Shown here: positions 54,700 to 63,146 of the stretch, piece by piece | Numbering within the stretch: the first letter of the stretch is position 1 | Layout: each line of letters starts with the position of its first letter | Source of the DNA: Oenococcus sp. UCMA 16435 | GTDB taxonomy: Bacteria; Bacillota; Bacilli; Lactobacillales; Lactobacillaceae | Assembly: GCA_004010835.2 (NCBI GenBank) | Contig: CP030868.2 | Location: 868,001-932,000 of the forward strand | Direction of reading: 5' to 3' | Length of the DNA stretch: 64,000 nt | Notes under the pieces: generated by a model | Told to the model about the DNA's origin: nothing | The model's database searches: none | What the model saw: the letters and a program-made list of their open reading frames with translations, nothing else | Made by a program: the position numbers and the translations under genes

Positions 54700-55394
54700 T
54701 TAATTGGTTAATTAAAGTCCTGCCGAATGTTGTTTCAATGGGCTGGAGCGGCGACTATGGCTGGTGGGCGGCAATATATCAAACCCTATACATGACATTT
54801 TTCTCAGCCATCATCGGCGGTGCAATTGGTTTAGTATTTGCAATTATTTTGGTTGTTTCCGACGACGATGGAATTTTGCCGAACGGAAAAATTTTCTGGT
54901 TAACTGATAAAATTGTTTCCATTTTTCGAGCAATTCCATTTATAATTCTTCTATTCGTGATTTCGCCCTTTACACAAGTTTTAATCGGGACTACGCTCGG
55001 CGCAACAGCCGCCTTGGTTCCTTTAAGCCTCTCGGTCGCTCCATTTTACGCACGACAGATTCAAGTAGTCCTTAAATCGGTTGATACAGGGAAAATCGAA
55101 GCGGCCCAGGCTCTTGGTGCAAATAATTGGGATATTCTAGTCATTTACATGAGAGAAAGTTTCCCGGAAATAATTCGCGTTTCAACAGTAACCCTGATCA
55201 GTTTGGTCGGTTTAACGGCAATGGCCGGTGCAATCGGATCAGGCGGTCTGGGAAACACCGTTGTGACCTTCGGACAACAATCAAAATACGATGTCGTTTG
55301 GATCGGCACGATTGCTTTACTGATTTTAATATTTGCGATCCAGGGAATTGGCGACTGGTTGGCAAAAAGAATTAATCATGCCGACATGCAATGA
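54696..55394 (+). CDS. metI: Methionine ABC transporter permease
   Basis: A 232-residue permease with five to six TMs and the EAA loop EAAQALGANNWDIL (about 131-144) that contacts MetN. The segment FRAIPFIILLFVISPF is the family signature. Its ATG overlaps the metN stop. No clear terminator follows; the leucine leader starts about 90 bases downstream. Confidence 0.92.
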   Translation: MINWLIKVLPNVVSMGWSGDYGWWAAIYQTLYMTFFSAIIGGAIGLVFAIILVVSDDDGILPNGKIFWLTDKIVSIFRAIPFIILLFVISPFTQVLIGTTLGATAALVPLSLSVAPFYARQIQVVLKSVDTGKIEAAQALGANNWDILVIYMRESFPEIIRVSTVTLISLVGLTAMAGAIGSGGLGNTVVTFGQQSKYDVVWIGTIALLILIFAIQGIGDWLAKRINHADMQ

Positions 55395-55481
55395 AAAATA
55401 ATTTCTTTCAATAAACTTAGTGATCTTTTTAATAATTAAGTGATACACTTGTTTTAAACATTTTTGAGGAGGTTATGAATT

Positions 55482-55553
55482 ATGAATAAATTTATCAATA
55501 TTTCAATGAATAATTTTTCATACATGATCTCTTTAAAAGCCTTGTTGCTCTGA
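55482..55553 (+). CDS. Leucine operon leader peptide
   Basis: A 23-residue open frame: MNKFINISMNNFSYMISLK followed by ALLL and TGA. AGGAGG (55467-55472) lies nine bases before ATG 55482; an earlier ATG at 55475 is only two bases from it. The last three codons are TTG TTG CTC, all Leu, with another Leu five codons from the end. The peptide stops immediately before the attenuator hairpins. This matches ribosome-mediated attenuation by charged tRNA(Leu). Confidence 0.85.
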   Translation: MNKFINISMNNFSYMISLKALLL

Positions 55554-55554
55554 T

Positions 55555-55651
55555 ATAGGACTCTGACAATTATTATTTGTCGAGCCCTATTTTGCTGTAG
55601 AAATGGGGCTTGTCGAAAAAAGTATCCCATTTTGTTGGGATACTTTTTTTA
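55555..55651 (+). terminator. Leucine attenuator: alternative hairpins and terminator
   Basis: Hairpin 1 pairs ATAGG-CTC-GACAA (55555-55569) with TTGTC-GAG-CCTAT (55577-55590), starting one base after the leader stop. Its 3' arm can instead pair CGAGCCCTAT (55581-55590) with ATGGGGCTTG (55603-55612). The terminator pairs AAAAAGTATCCCA (55617-55629) with TGGGATACTTTTT (55636-55648) and ends in T. Hairpin 1 and the alternative are mutually exclusive, but how either affects the terminator is not clear from pairing alone. Confidence 0.85.
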
Positions 55652-55678
55652 TTCCAAAAAAAGAAAGGATTATTCAAA

Positions 55679-56842
55679 ATGATTAAAAAAATTCAGTTTT
55701 TTGATACAACTTTAAGAGACGGCGAACAAACAATTGGCGTTAATTTCAGCATCGAAGAAAAAATAGCTATTGCGCAACAACTAGAAAAATGGGGTATCGA
55801 TGTAATCGAGGCGGGTTTTCCGATAGCTTCGAAGGGAGATTTCCAAGCAGTTCAAGCGGTAGCTTCATCAATTAAAAAGGCTCGAGTAACTGCTTTGGCC
55901 CGCGCTAATAAAAAGGATATCGATGCCTGTGTACAGGCCACTGCGCCGGCAATTCATAAACAAATTCACATTTTTATCGCTACCAGTCCGATTCATCGTC
56001 AATCCAAACTACATATGACAAAAAAAGAGGTTCTTGAAAAAATCAAAGGCAGCATTGAATATGCCCATCATTTTTTTGAAATCATTGAATTCTCACCGGA
56101 AGATGCGACCCGCACGGAACGAACTTTCTTAGTCCAAGCGATTGAAACAGCTATCACAGCAGGCGCAAGTGTTATTAATATCCCCGATACAGTCGGTTAT
56201 ACGAATCCCGCCGAATTTGCCGATTTATTCACATATCTTCGAAAGAATATTCCCACTTTTGACGAAGTTACCTTTTCCGTTCATTGCCATGATGATTTAG
56301 GTATGGCCGTCGCGAACAGTCTGGCATCAATCGAAAATGGAGCCACACGAATCGAGGGAACAATCAACGGCATTGGAGAAAGAGCTGGAAATGCTGCATT
56401 GGAAGAAATTGCGGCAGCCCTATATGTTCGTAAAGACTACTATCATGCGACCGATAATATCAACTTAAAAGATACCCAAGCAACCAGTGAAATGATTAGC
56501 AGGTACTCCAAAATGCCTTTGCCAAAAAATAAGGCAGTCGTCGGTAATAATGCCTTTGCCCATGAATCTGGTATTCATCAAGACGGAATGTTGAAAAATC
56601 CCCAAACATACGAAATCCTAAGGCCGGAAACAGTCGGCGGAAAATCTACTAGACTGCCCCTGGGAAAACTATCCGGTTCACATGCGGTAATGGAAAAACT
56701 AAAAGAAATGGGTTATCCGGTCGATCACGAATCAATGAAAATTATTTTTCCAATTTTCAAAGAAAGAGCCGACAAAAAAGCTCTCATCGACGAAAAAGAT
56801 TTACAGGCAATAATGCAGCAAATTAGCGAGGTGAAAAGATGA
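55679..56842 (+). CDS. leuA: 2-isopropylmalate synthase, short form without regulatory domain
   Basis: A 387-residue TIM-barrel enzyme that condenses acetyl-CoA with 2-oxoisovalerate, the first leucine step. Catalytic blocks are [30 protein letters not shown] and [13 protein letters not shown], plus the HESGIHQDG loop. The protein ends at [17 protein letters not shown], where normal LeuA (about 510 residues) enters its allosteric domain. The leucine-binding feedback domain is thus absent. The stop overlaps the leuB start (ATGA), so this is a settled arrangement. ATG 55679 has AAAGGA upstream; earlier frame lies in the terminator. Confidence 0.9.
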   Translation: MIKKIQFFDTTLRDGEQTIGVNFSIEEKIAIAQQLEKWGIDVIEAGFPIASKGDFQAVQAVASSIKKARVTALARANKKDIDACVQATAPAIHKQIHIFIATSPIHRQSKLHMTKKEVLEKIKGSIEYAHHFFEIIEFSPEDATRTERTFLVQAIETAITAGASVINIPDTVGYTNPAEFADLFTYLRKNIPTFDEVTFSVHCHDDLGMAVANSLASIENGATRIEGTINGIGERAGNAALEEIAAALYVRKDYYHATDNINLKDTQATSEMISRYSKMPLPKNKAVVGNNAFAHESGIHQDGMLKNPQTYEILRPETVGGKSTRLPLGKLSGSHAVMEKLKEMGYPVDHESMKIIFPIFKERADKKALIDEKDLQAIMQQISEVKR

Positions 56843-57891
56843 ATGGGCGGAGCTTTGAAATCGCTGTTTTGCCCGGAGACTATATTGGCCCTGAAATAAT
56901 GCGAGCCGGATTAGCTGTTTTAGCAGCTGTTAGTAAAAATAAAAATTTTGATTATAAAATCAAGGAACTGCCCTTTGGCGGTGCAGCAATTTACAAAGAC
57001 GGTGATCCACTGCCAGCGAATACGCTAAAAGAATGTCAAGATAGCGACGCGATTCTGTTGGCTGCAATCGGCGGCCCCAAATGGGACCAAGCTTCTAAAA
57101 GACCAGAGGCAGGATTGCTAGAAATTCGTAAAGCTTTAAATCTCTTCGCAAACATTAGGCCGACGGCCATTAGTCCCGCTATGCAAAAGTATTCGCCCTT
57201 AAAACAAATTAAAAAAATTGATTTTTTAATCGTTCGAGAACTGACCAGTGGAATTTATTTTGGAAAACCACGAGAAGAGTCTGAACAAGCAGCTCTCGAT
57301 ACAATGCGTTACAGCGCAACAGAAATAAGACGAATAGTGAAAATTGCTTTCCAAACGGCTGCAAAACGCAACCATCATGTCACTCTAGTCGATAAAGCCA
57401 ATGTCTTGGCAACCAGCAAACTATGGCGGAGAATTGCCAACCAAGTTGCCAAAGAATTTCCCGAGATTAGCTTTGACAGCTGCTACGTCGATGCCGCAGC
57501 AATGAAAATTATCTCCGCTCCGGAAAAATTCGACGTAATCGTAACCGAAAATTTATTCGGCGACATCTTAAGTGACGAAGCGGCCCAAATTACCGGCTCT
57601 TTGGGAACAATCCCTTCGATAAGCCGGGGCGATCACGGCCCAGCCCTTTACGAACCAATCCACGGATCAGCGCCCGATATCGCAGGAAAAGGAATTGCGA
57701 ATCCCTTATCGATGATTAATTCAGTTGCCATGATGCTTGACCACAGTTTTAATCGAAAAGATTTGGCCAAGCGAATCACAGATAGTGTCAATAAAACAAT
57801 AGAAGATGGCACAACAACTCCCGACTTAGGTGGAAACAGCAAAACAACTGTTGTTACGAATGCAATTATCAAAAGAATTGAGGAAAACTAG
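56839..57891 (+). CDS. leuB: 3-isopropylmalate dehydrogenase
   Basis: A 350-residue NAD enzyme oxidising 3-isopropylmalate. It has [11 protein letters not shown] at the start, [10 protein letters not shown], the Lys in LVDKANVL, and the metal site [17 protein letters not shown], then [14 protein letters not shown]. It normally depends on NAD; the DxxD-type sequence context was not examined further. GCGAGGTG at the end of leuA is its ribosome site. It is followed by leuC after 7 bases. Confidence 0.95.
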   Translation: MNGRSFEIAVLPGDYIGPEIMRAGLAVLAAVSKNKNFDYKIKELPFGGAAIYKDGDPLPANTLKECQDSDAILLAAIGGPKWDQASKRPEAGLLEIRKALNLFANIRPTAISPAMQKYSPLKQIKKIDFLIVRELTSGIYFGKPREESEQAALDTMRYSATEIRRIVKIAFQTAAKRNHHVTLVDKANVLATSKLWRRIANQVAKEFPEISFDSCYVDAAAMKIISAPEKFDVIVTENLFGDILSDEAAQITGSLGTIPSISRGDHGPALYEPIHGSAPDIAGKGIANPLSMINSVAMMLDHSFNRKDLAKRITDSVNKTIEDGTTTPDLGGNSKTTVVTNAIIKRIEEN

Positions 57892-57898
57892 AATAAAT

Positions 57899-59272
57899 AT
57901 GAAAAAAACAATGTTCGACAAGATCTGGCATCAACATGTAATTACCGGAGAACCCGGCGAACCACAATTGATTTACGTTGATCTGCAACTACTTCACGAA
58001 GTCACATCGCCACAGGCTTTTGAAGGATTGCGGGAAAAAAATCGTCAGGTCAGACGGCCGGATCGAAATTTTGCCACAATGGATCACAATGTTCCCACGG
58101 TCGATATTTTCAATATCAAAGATTTAATTTCCAAAAAACAAATTGAAACCTTAGCTAAAAACACAAAAGACTTCGGAATTCGTTTGGCTGGAATGGGATC
58201 AAAAGACCAAGGAATTGTTCACGTTATTGGTCCGCAACTGGGCCTAACCCAACCAGGAATGGTAATTGTTTGCGGAGATTCACATACGGCCACTCATGGA
58301 GCATTTGGTTCGATCGCTTTTGGAATCGGAACCAGTGAGGTCGAGCATGTTCTCGCCACACAAACGATTTGGCAAACAAAACCAAAAACAATCGGAATCC
58401 ATGTCCACGGAAAGTTGTCGAAAGGAGTTTATGCCAAAGACATTATCATGGGTATTATTGCTCGTGAAGGTGTCTCCTTTGGAACTGGTTACGCAGTTGA
58501 ATTTTACGGAGATACAATTCGGAATATGAACATGGAAGAGCGAATGACTCTTTGCAACATGGTCATCGAAGGCGGTGCCAAAATGGGAAGTATTCAGCCA
58601 GACCAAACAACCTTTGATTATATCGCCGATCGAAAATATGCGCCAGGTAATATGGAAAAAGCAATTTCTTATTGGAAACAATTTTACACGGACAGTCCAG
58701 AAGCTTTTGATAAAGTAATCGATTTCAATGTTAACGAATTAGCACCCTTCGTCAGTTGGGGGACGAACCCAGGGATGTCCGTACCGGTAGATGAGCCTTT
58801 TCCAAAAATTAAAAACGAAGAAGACCAAAAAGCCTATGAATATGTAGGCTTGAAAGCTGGTGAAAAAGCGAATCAAATACCAATTAAATTTGTCTTTTTT
58901 GGTTCTTGTACTAATGGCCGATTATCAGATTTAATTATTGCCGCAAAAATTTTAAAAAACAAACATATCGAAAGTGGAATTACCGCACTAGTGGTTCCAG
59001 GATCACGAGAAATTAAGGAAAAAGCCGAACAAATCGGCTTGGATCGAATATTCAAAGACGCCGGCTGCCAGTGGCGAGAACCTGGTTGTTCTGCATGTCT
59101 TGGAATGAATCCTGATAAAGTTCCAGCAGGAATTCATTGTGCCTCGACATCAAATCGCAATTTTGCCGGTCGTCAAGGAGCTGGTTCAAGGACTCACTTG
59201 GCAAGTCCAGCAATGGTCGCTGCCGCAGCAATCCACGGTCACTTCATCGATATAAGAAAGGAAAAAATTTGA
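57899..59272 (+). CDS. leuC: 3-isopropylmalate dehydratase large subunit
   Basis: A 457-residue aconitase-family subunit carrying the [4Fe-4S] cluster. Cluster cysteines are in [13 protein letters not shown] and in [17 protein letters not shown] and [13 protein letters not shown] are the active-site blocks. The likely start is ATG 57899; ATG 57911 (MFDKIW) is also possible. The ribosome site is weak. It ends in TGATG, sharing one base with leuD. Confidence 0.95.
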   Translation: MKKTMFDKIWHQHVITGEPGEPQLIYVDLQLLHEVTSPQAFEGLREKNRQVRRPDRNFATMDHNVPTVDIFNIKDLISKKQIETLAKNTKDFGIRLAGMGSKDQGIVHVIGPQLGLTQPGMVIVCGDSHTATHGAFGSIAFGIGTSEVEHVLATQTIWQTKPKTIGIHVHGKLSKGVYAKDIIMGIIAREGVSFGTGYAVEFYGDTIRNMNMEERMTLCNMVIEGGAKMGSIQPDQTTFDYIADRKYAPGNMEKAISYWKQFYTDSPEAFDKVIDFNVNELAPFVSWGTNPGMSVPVDEPFPKIKNEEDQKAYEYVGLKAGEKANQIPIKFVFFGSCTNGRLSDLIIAAKILKNKHIESGITALVVPGSREIKEKAEQIGLDRIFKDAGCQWREPGCSACLGMNPDKVPAGIHCASTSNRNFAGRQGAGSRTHLASPAMVAAAAIHGHFIDIRKEKI

Positions 59273-59856
59273 TGAAAAAAATTACGACAATCACCAGCAG
59301 CATTATTCCCTTAATGAGAGACAATATCGACACCGATCAAATCATTCCAAAACAGTTTTTAAAAAATATTCTTAAAACCGGTTACGGCCGCAATTTATTT
59401 TATGATTGGCGTTACAACAGCTCAAAACAGCCCAATTCAGAATTCATTTTGAATAAACCTGAATACAAAAAAGCTCAAATTTTAGTCACAGGAGAAAATT
59501 TTGGTTGTGGCTCATCCAGAGAACATGCCGTGTGGGCACTAAAAGATTATGGTTTCCAAGTTGTAATCGCTGGAAGCTATAGCGACATCTTCTATATGAA
59601 TAGTACAAAGAATGGCCTACTGGCAATAGAGTTGTCAAAAAAAGAACGAGCAATTCTAGCGTCGGCTTCATCCAACGAAAAAATCATTGTCGATCTTCCG
59701 AAACAACAAGTGCAATACAAAGAATATCGGTTTAATTTCTCAATTAATCCGCTTTGGAAACGCAAATTCATCAGTGGACTCGACGACATTGCAATCACAA
59801 TGAATTACGCTGAAAAAATTGCAGCTTACGAAAAAAAGATTCCCAATTTTAATTAA
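59272..59856 (+). CDS. leuD: 3-isopropylmalate dehydratase small subunit
   Basis: A 194-residue swivel-domain partner of LeuC, normal length. It has MRDNIDTDQIIPKQFLK at the start, then GENFGCGSSREHAVWALKDYGF, the conserved substrate-binding block. Its ATG at 59272 overlaps the leuC stop, so the two subunits are coupled. A longer open frame upstream lies within leuC and is not used. Confidence 0.95.
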   Translation: MKKITTITSSIIPLMRDNIDTDQIIPKQFLKNILKTGYGRNLFYDWRYNSSKQPNSEFILNKPEYKKAQILVTGENFGCGSSREHAVWALKDYGFQVVIAGSYSDIFYMNSTKNGLLAIELSKKERAILASASSNEKIIVDLPKQQVQYKEYRFNFSINPLWKRKFISGLDDIAITMNYAEKIAAYEKKIPNFN

Positions 59857-59869
59857 GAAAGCACTGAAA

Positions 59870-61162
59870 ATGGAAAATGCATTTAATTTAGAAAAACGTA
59901 TTGATTTAACAAAAGAATCGCCATTATTTTACAAAATTTTTGGCTTAGTATCAGTTGGTATGCTGCTTGATGCTGCAGACGTATATATGGCAAGTGCCGT
60001 TGTTAGTTCTACTTTGAAAAAAGGCTGGTCGACCATACAGGAGGATTCCTACTTTTTGTCTGCTGGTTTCTTGGGACTGTTTATAGGATCGATCATTGCT
60101 GGTTTTATTGGTGATTTCAAAGGTCGAAGAACGGCTTATAAAATAAATCTATTAATATTTGGAACTTTTACTTTTATTGCCGCATTTTCGCCTAACATGT
60201 GGGTCTTGATTATCTGTCGGTTAATTGCCAGCATCGGTCTTGGTTCGGAAATCGTGACCGGCTATTCAATGATTAATGAATTTGCTCCAATTCATAGTCG
60301 TGGAAAATGGTGCGCCAACACTTCTTTAATTGCAAATTGTGGGGCGCCAATCACTTTATTACTTTGTACTGCAATTATTCCGCGTTTTGGTTGGCGTATC
60401 ATGTTTGTTTCCATTGGAATTATCGCTGGAATTCTTTGGTTTCTTCGTCGAGGAATCCCTGAATCCCCTCGTTGGCTGCTGGCACGCGGACGCTGTCCCG
60501 AAGCAGAAAAAATAATTCAGGAATTGGAGCATGGAAACAAAAAAGAAGACACGAAGCAAAAGAAAGCAAAAAATAAAATCATAAAAAATTCTTCGTTGAA
60601 AAAAAGTTTATTTGTAGCCATTGTCGCCGTCTCGGCAACAGTTGTTTGTCAATATACCTTTACCTCTTGGGTGCCAACTTTACTGGTAAAACAAGGCATA
60701 AATATTTCGAAATCTTTGGGTCTTTCAACTTTAATGATGCTTGGGGCACCAATTGGATGTGCATTTGGAGCTTACTTAATTGACCGGGTTGGCAGGAAAA
60801 TGACAATTGTCCCAACTTTTTTATTAACAGCAATATTTGGAATTCTATATGCCAAACAAGATAATTTAGTCGGCGTAGTTATGATCGGCTTTTTACTGAC
60901 GGTTTGCTTTTATGTGCTGATGGCAAGCGTTGTTGCAGTTTATTTAGCAGAATTATTTCCAACTTCTTTCCGCTTCCGTGGCGCCGGAATCGCTAATGGA
61001 ATCGCTAAGCTATTAACCGTTGCAATGCCAATACTAGTAGCTTGGGTATTAACAGTTACATCAGCTATGACAATTTTTATCGGAATTAGTTTAATTGCTT
61101 TATTTGCCGGAATTATAGTTTGGGCTTTTGGCAACGAAACGAATCAAAAAGTAATTCGATGA
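59870..61162 (+). CDS. MFS transporter cotranscribed with leuABCD
   Basis: A 430-residue, 12-TM carrier of the sugar porter/aromatic-acid-type MFS branch: MLLDAADVYMASAVVSS in TM1, GFIGDFKGRR in the first loop, PESPRWLLARGRCPE after TM6, and LAELFPTSFRFRGAGIANG near TM10-11. It starts 13 bases after leuD, with AAGAAAG upstream, and lacks its own promoter or a terminator before it. So it is probably part of the leucine operon and may move a branched-chain keto acid or related acid; the substrate is inferred only. Confidence 0.78.
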   Translation: MENAFNLEKRIDLTKESPLFYKIFGLVSVGMLLDAADVYMASAVVSSTLKKGWSTIQEDSYFLSAGFLGLFIGSIIAGFIGDFKGRRTAYKINLLIFGTFTFIAAFSPNMWVLIICRLIASIGLGSEIVTGYSMINEFAPIHSRGKWCANTSLIANCGAPITLLLCTAIIPRFGWRIMFVSIGIIAGILWFLRRGIPESPRWLLARGRCPEAEKIIQELEHGNKKEDTKQKKAKNKIIKNSSLKKSLFVAIVAVSATVVCQYTFTSWVPTLLVKQGINISKSLGLSTLMMLGAPIGCAFGAYLIDRVGRKMTIVPTFLLTAIFGILYAKQDNLVGVVMIGFLLTVCFYVLMASVVAVYLAELFPTSFRFRGAGIANGIAKLLTVAMPILVAWVLTVTSAMTIFIGISLIALFAGIIVWAFGNETNQKVIR

Positions 61163-61207
61163 ATTTTTAATAAAAACCACTAATAAATTTTTAAATTTAT
61201 TAGTGGT
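61160..61207. terminator. Terminator between the leu operon and nagR
   Basis: ACCACTAATAAATTT (61176-61190) and its complement (61193-61207) make a long perfect stem. On the minus strand it runs into a T-rich tail, so it ends the nagA-nagR transcript; on the plus strand the tail is weaker. Confidence 0.75.
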
Positions 61208-61242
61208 AAATTATCACATTAAAATTAAATTTTAGAAAAATA

Positions 61243-61959
61243 TCAATGTTTTTCAAGGTAAAAACGGTATCGATCCCCAGCGTAATAAGTTCGCACAAAT
61301 TCAAATGGTTTATCATCAGTCAAATAAGATGTTTGACGCAAAAAAAGTGCCGCTTGTCCAAGGGTTAAATTCAAGCGTTTGCAAACAATTTCGTTTGGCA
61401 CAACAGCTGAAATTTCCTGAACAGCTTTGCCAAAATGAAAACCCTGGTCCTCTAAATACTCATAAAGTCCACGAGACATCTGATTACGGTTAATATTGCC
61501 AACTAAAGTAACTGGGATCGTTGTAATTTCAAAAGCAATTGGTTCCTCATCTCCATAACGAACTCTCTCAATTGTGATTACTTCTTCATTTCGGCCAATT
61601 TCAAGATTTGATGCTTCAATTGCTGAGGGCTGATGACGTTTAAAAACTATAAACTTTGACCTGGTTTTTTTACCCTGCGATTGCATAATCTGAGTAAAAC
61701 TGGTGATTCCTTTTAGGTTTTCTGAAACTTCTTTCCCTTGATCGGAGACATAAGTTCCCGATCCAGGTTTTCTAATCAGTTTTCCCTGATTAACTAATAG
61801 TGCAATCGCCTGACGCAAAGTCATTCGAGAAACTTTATATTGTTCGGCCAGAACTCTCTCGGCCGGTAAACGACTTCCGCCTTTAAAATACTGTTTACGA
61901 ATTTTTTCGGCTAAATCATCACGAATTTGAAGAAAAATCGGCATATTGCTCATTGTCAA
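61243..61959 (-). CDS. nagR: GntR/HutC family repressor of N-acetylglucosamine use (NagR/YvoA-like)
   Basis: A 238-residue regulator. A winged helix-turn-helix at about 10-75 (RLPAERVLAEQYKVSRMTLR, then QAIALLVNQGKLIRKPGSGTYV) is followed by a UTRA effector domain (about 90-235). It overlaps nagA by 4 bases. By analogy it represses nag genes until GlcNAc-6-P or GlcN-6-P is present. A matching palindrome lies in the nagA promoter. Confidence 0.88.
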   Translation of the reverse strand: MTMSNMPIFLQIRDDLAEKIRKQYFKGGSRLPAERVLAEQYKVSRMTLRQAIALLVNQGKLIRKPGSGTYVSDQGKEVSENLKGITSFTQIMQSQGKKTRSKFIVFKRHQPSAIEASNLEIGRNEEVITIERVRYGDEEPIAFEITTIPVTLVGNINRNQMSRGLYEYLEDQGFHFGKAVQEISAVVPNEIVCKRLNLTLGQAALFLRQTSYLTDDKPFEFVRTYYAGDRYRFYLEKH

Positions 61960-63104
61960 TCAACTACTTTCAAACCGTTCCCGTCGAGAAAGTTTTCCAA
62001 CAAATCCTGATCAGTGTTCAACAAATTAAAGTTTGCCCGTTTACCAACTTCCAAGCTGCCAACATCATTAAGACCGAATTCACGTGCTTGGTTAACCGAA
62101 GTCATCAACACCGCATCCTCAATACTGGCACCGGTAAATTTTTGAATATTCTTAAAACCTAAAATATATTTCAGAACCGAACCGGCCAAATGGCCATTTT
62201 CCAAACGGGCTGCTCCGTTCTTAACGACAACTTTCTGGCCACCTAATTCAGAAACTTCATTTTCTTTTTGGCCCTTAGCCCTCATTGAATCAGTTATTAC
62301 TTCAATATTCTTAGCACCTTTAAGGCGATAAGCTAATTTGATCATTTCAGGAGAAACGTGAATTCCATCAGTAATTAATTCGACTTTAATAGATGGGGTC
62401 AACACACCATATCCCGTTACCCCAGGTTCACGGCCTTCCAATTGTGACTGGCGATTATACAAATGAGTTACGTGAGATGCCAATGTCTGTCCTTTATTCA
62501 TTTTGAAATAAGACTGGTTTGTATGCCCAGCTGAAAGAACAACACCCATATTATGTAATCCAGCTTCAAAAGCGGACCCGGTTTTTTCTGGAGCGTAAGT
62601 AACCAATTTGATCAAACCATTGGCATCTTTTTGCCAGCTTTTAAATAACTCCAAATCCGGTGCGATTACATACTCGGCCGGTTGGGCGCCATTCATATCG
62701 GCATTAATAAAGGGTCCTTCTAAATGGATTCCACGAATCATTGAATTATTTTTAGCCGCTTGGGCAACCGAGACAAGGGCTTTTTTAATATTCTCTTTTG
62801 TTTGTGTAATCGTTGTCGGAAAAACAGTTGTCAAACCTTCGCTTCGAAGATTGTGCAGAAAACGATTCAAACCATCAACATCAGCATCCATCGTATCAAA
62901 ACCATAGCCTCCATGAGTATGGACATCGACAAAACCAGGCACGAGAATTGCTCCTTGCGGGGCATCAATTATTTGGTCGTCATCCTTGGCAGTAAAATCC
63001 TTTGCTTCGCCAATTTCTTCAATTTTATTAGAAAAGCGCAGAAAACCATTTTCAACGACTCCTACGCCAGTATAGATATCAATATTTTTAATTAATTTTG
63101 CCAT
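61956..63104 (-). CDS. nagA: N-acetylglucosamine-6-phosphate deacetylase
   Basis: A 382-residue amidohydrolase that yields glucosamine-6-phosphate. Metal and substrate residues: HTHGGYGFDT, HLEGPFIN, SAGHTNQS, THLYN, TDGIHVS and the catalytic Asp in TDSMRAKG. The -10 TATAAT lies only six bases before ATG, so the mRNA may be leaderless. GGAG is present but two bases from ATG, too close. nagB is not in the window. It forms one unit with nagR. Confidence 0.93.
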   Translation of the reverse strand: MAKLIKNIDIYTGVGVVENGFLRFSNKIEEIGEAKDFTAKDDDQIIDAPQGAILVPGFVDVHTHGGYGFDTMDADVDGLNRFLHNLRSEGLTTVFPTTITQTKENIKKALVSVAQAAKNNSMIRGIHLEGPFINADMNGAQPAEYVIAPDLELFKSWQKDANGLIKLVTYAPEKTGSAFEAGLHNMGVVLSAGHTNQSYFKMNKGQTLASHVTHLYNRQSQLEGREPGVTGYGVLTPSIKVELITDGIHVSPEMIKLAYRLKGAKNIEVITDSMRAKGQKENEVSELGGQKVVVKNGAARLENGHLAGSVLKYILGFKNIQKFTGASIEDAVLMTSVNQAREFGLNDVGSLEVGKRANFNLLNTDQDLLENFLDGNGLKVVD

Positions 63105-63138
63105 AACTCCATTATAGGTTTGGTATAGCCCAATTCAA
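63105..63138 (-). promoter_or_regulatory. nagA promoter with NagR-type operator
   Basis: Minus-strand TTGAAT (63138-63133), a 16-base spacer and TATAAT (63116-63111). Predicted start is at or next to the A of the ATG. The spacer holds TTGGTATAGCCCAA (63120-63133), 12 of 14 matches to the symmetric TTGGTCTAGACCAA expected for NagR/YvoA sites. Confidence 0.75.
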
Positions 63139-63146
63139 TAATAAAA

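Noticed and set aside
55475..55489. First ATG in the leucine leader (four-codon frame)
   Set aside because: It is two bases from the Shine-Dalgarno sequence, too close; the ATG at 55482 is well spaced and gives the Leu-ending peptide.
55610..55678. Upstream extension of leuA
   Set aside because: It runs through the attenuator terminator and has no ribosome site.
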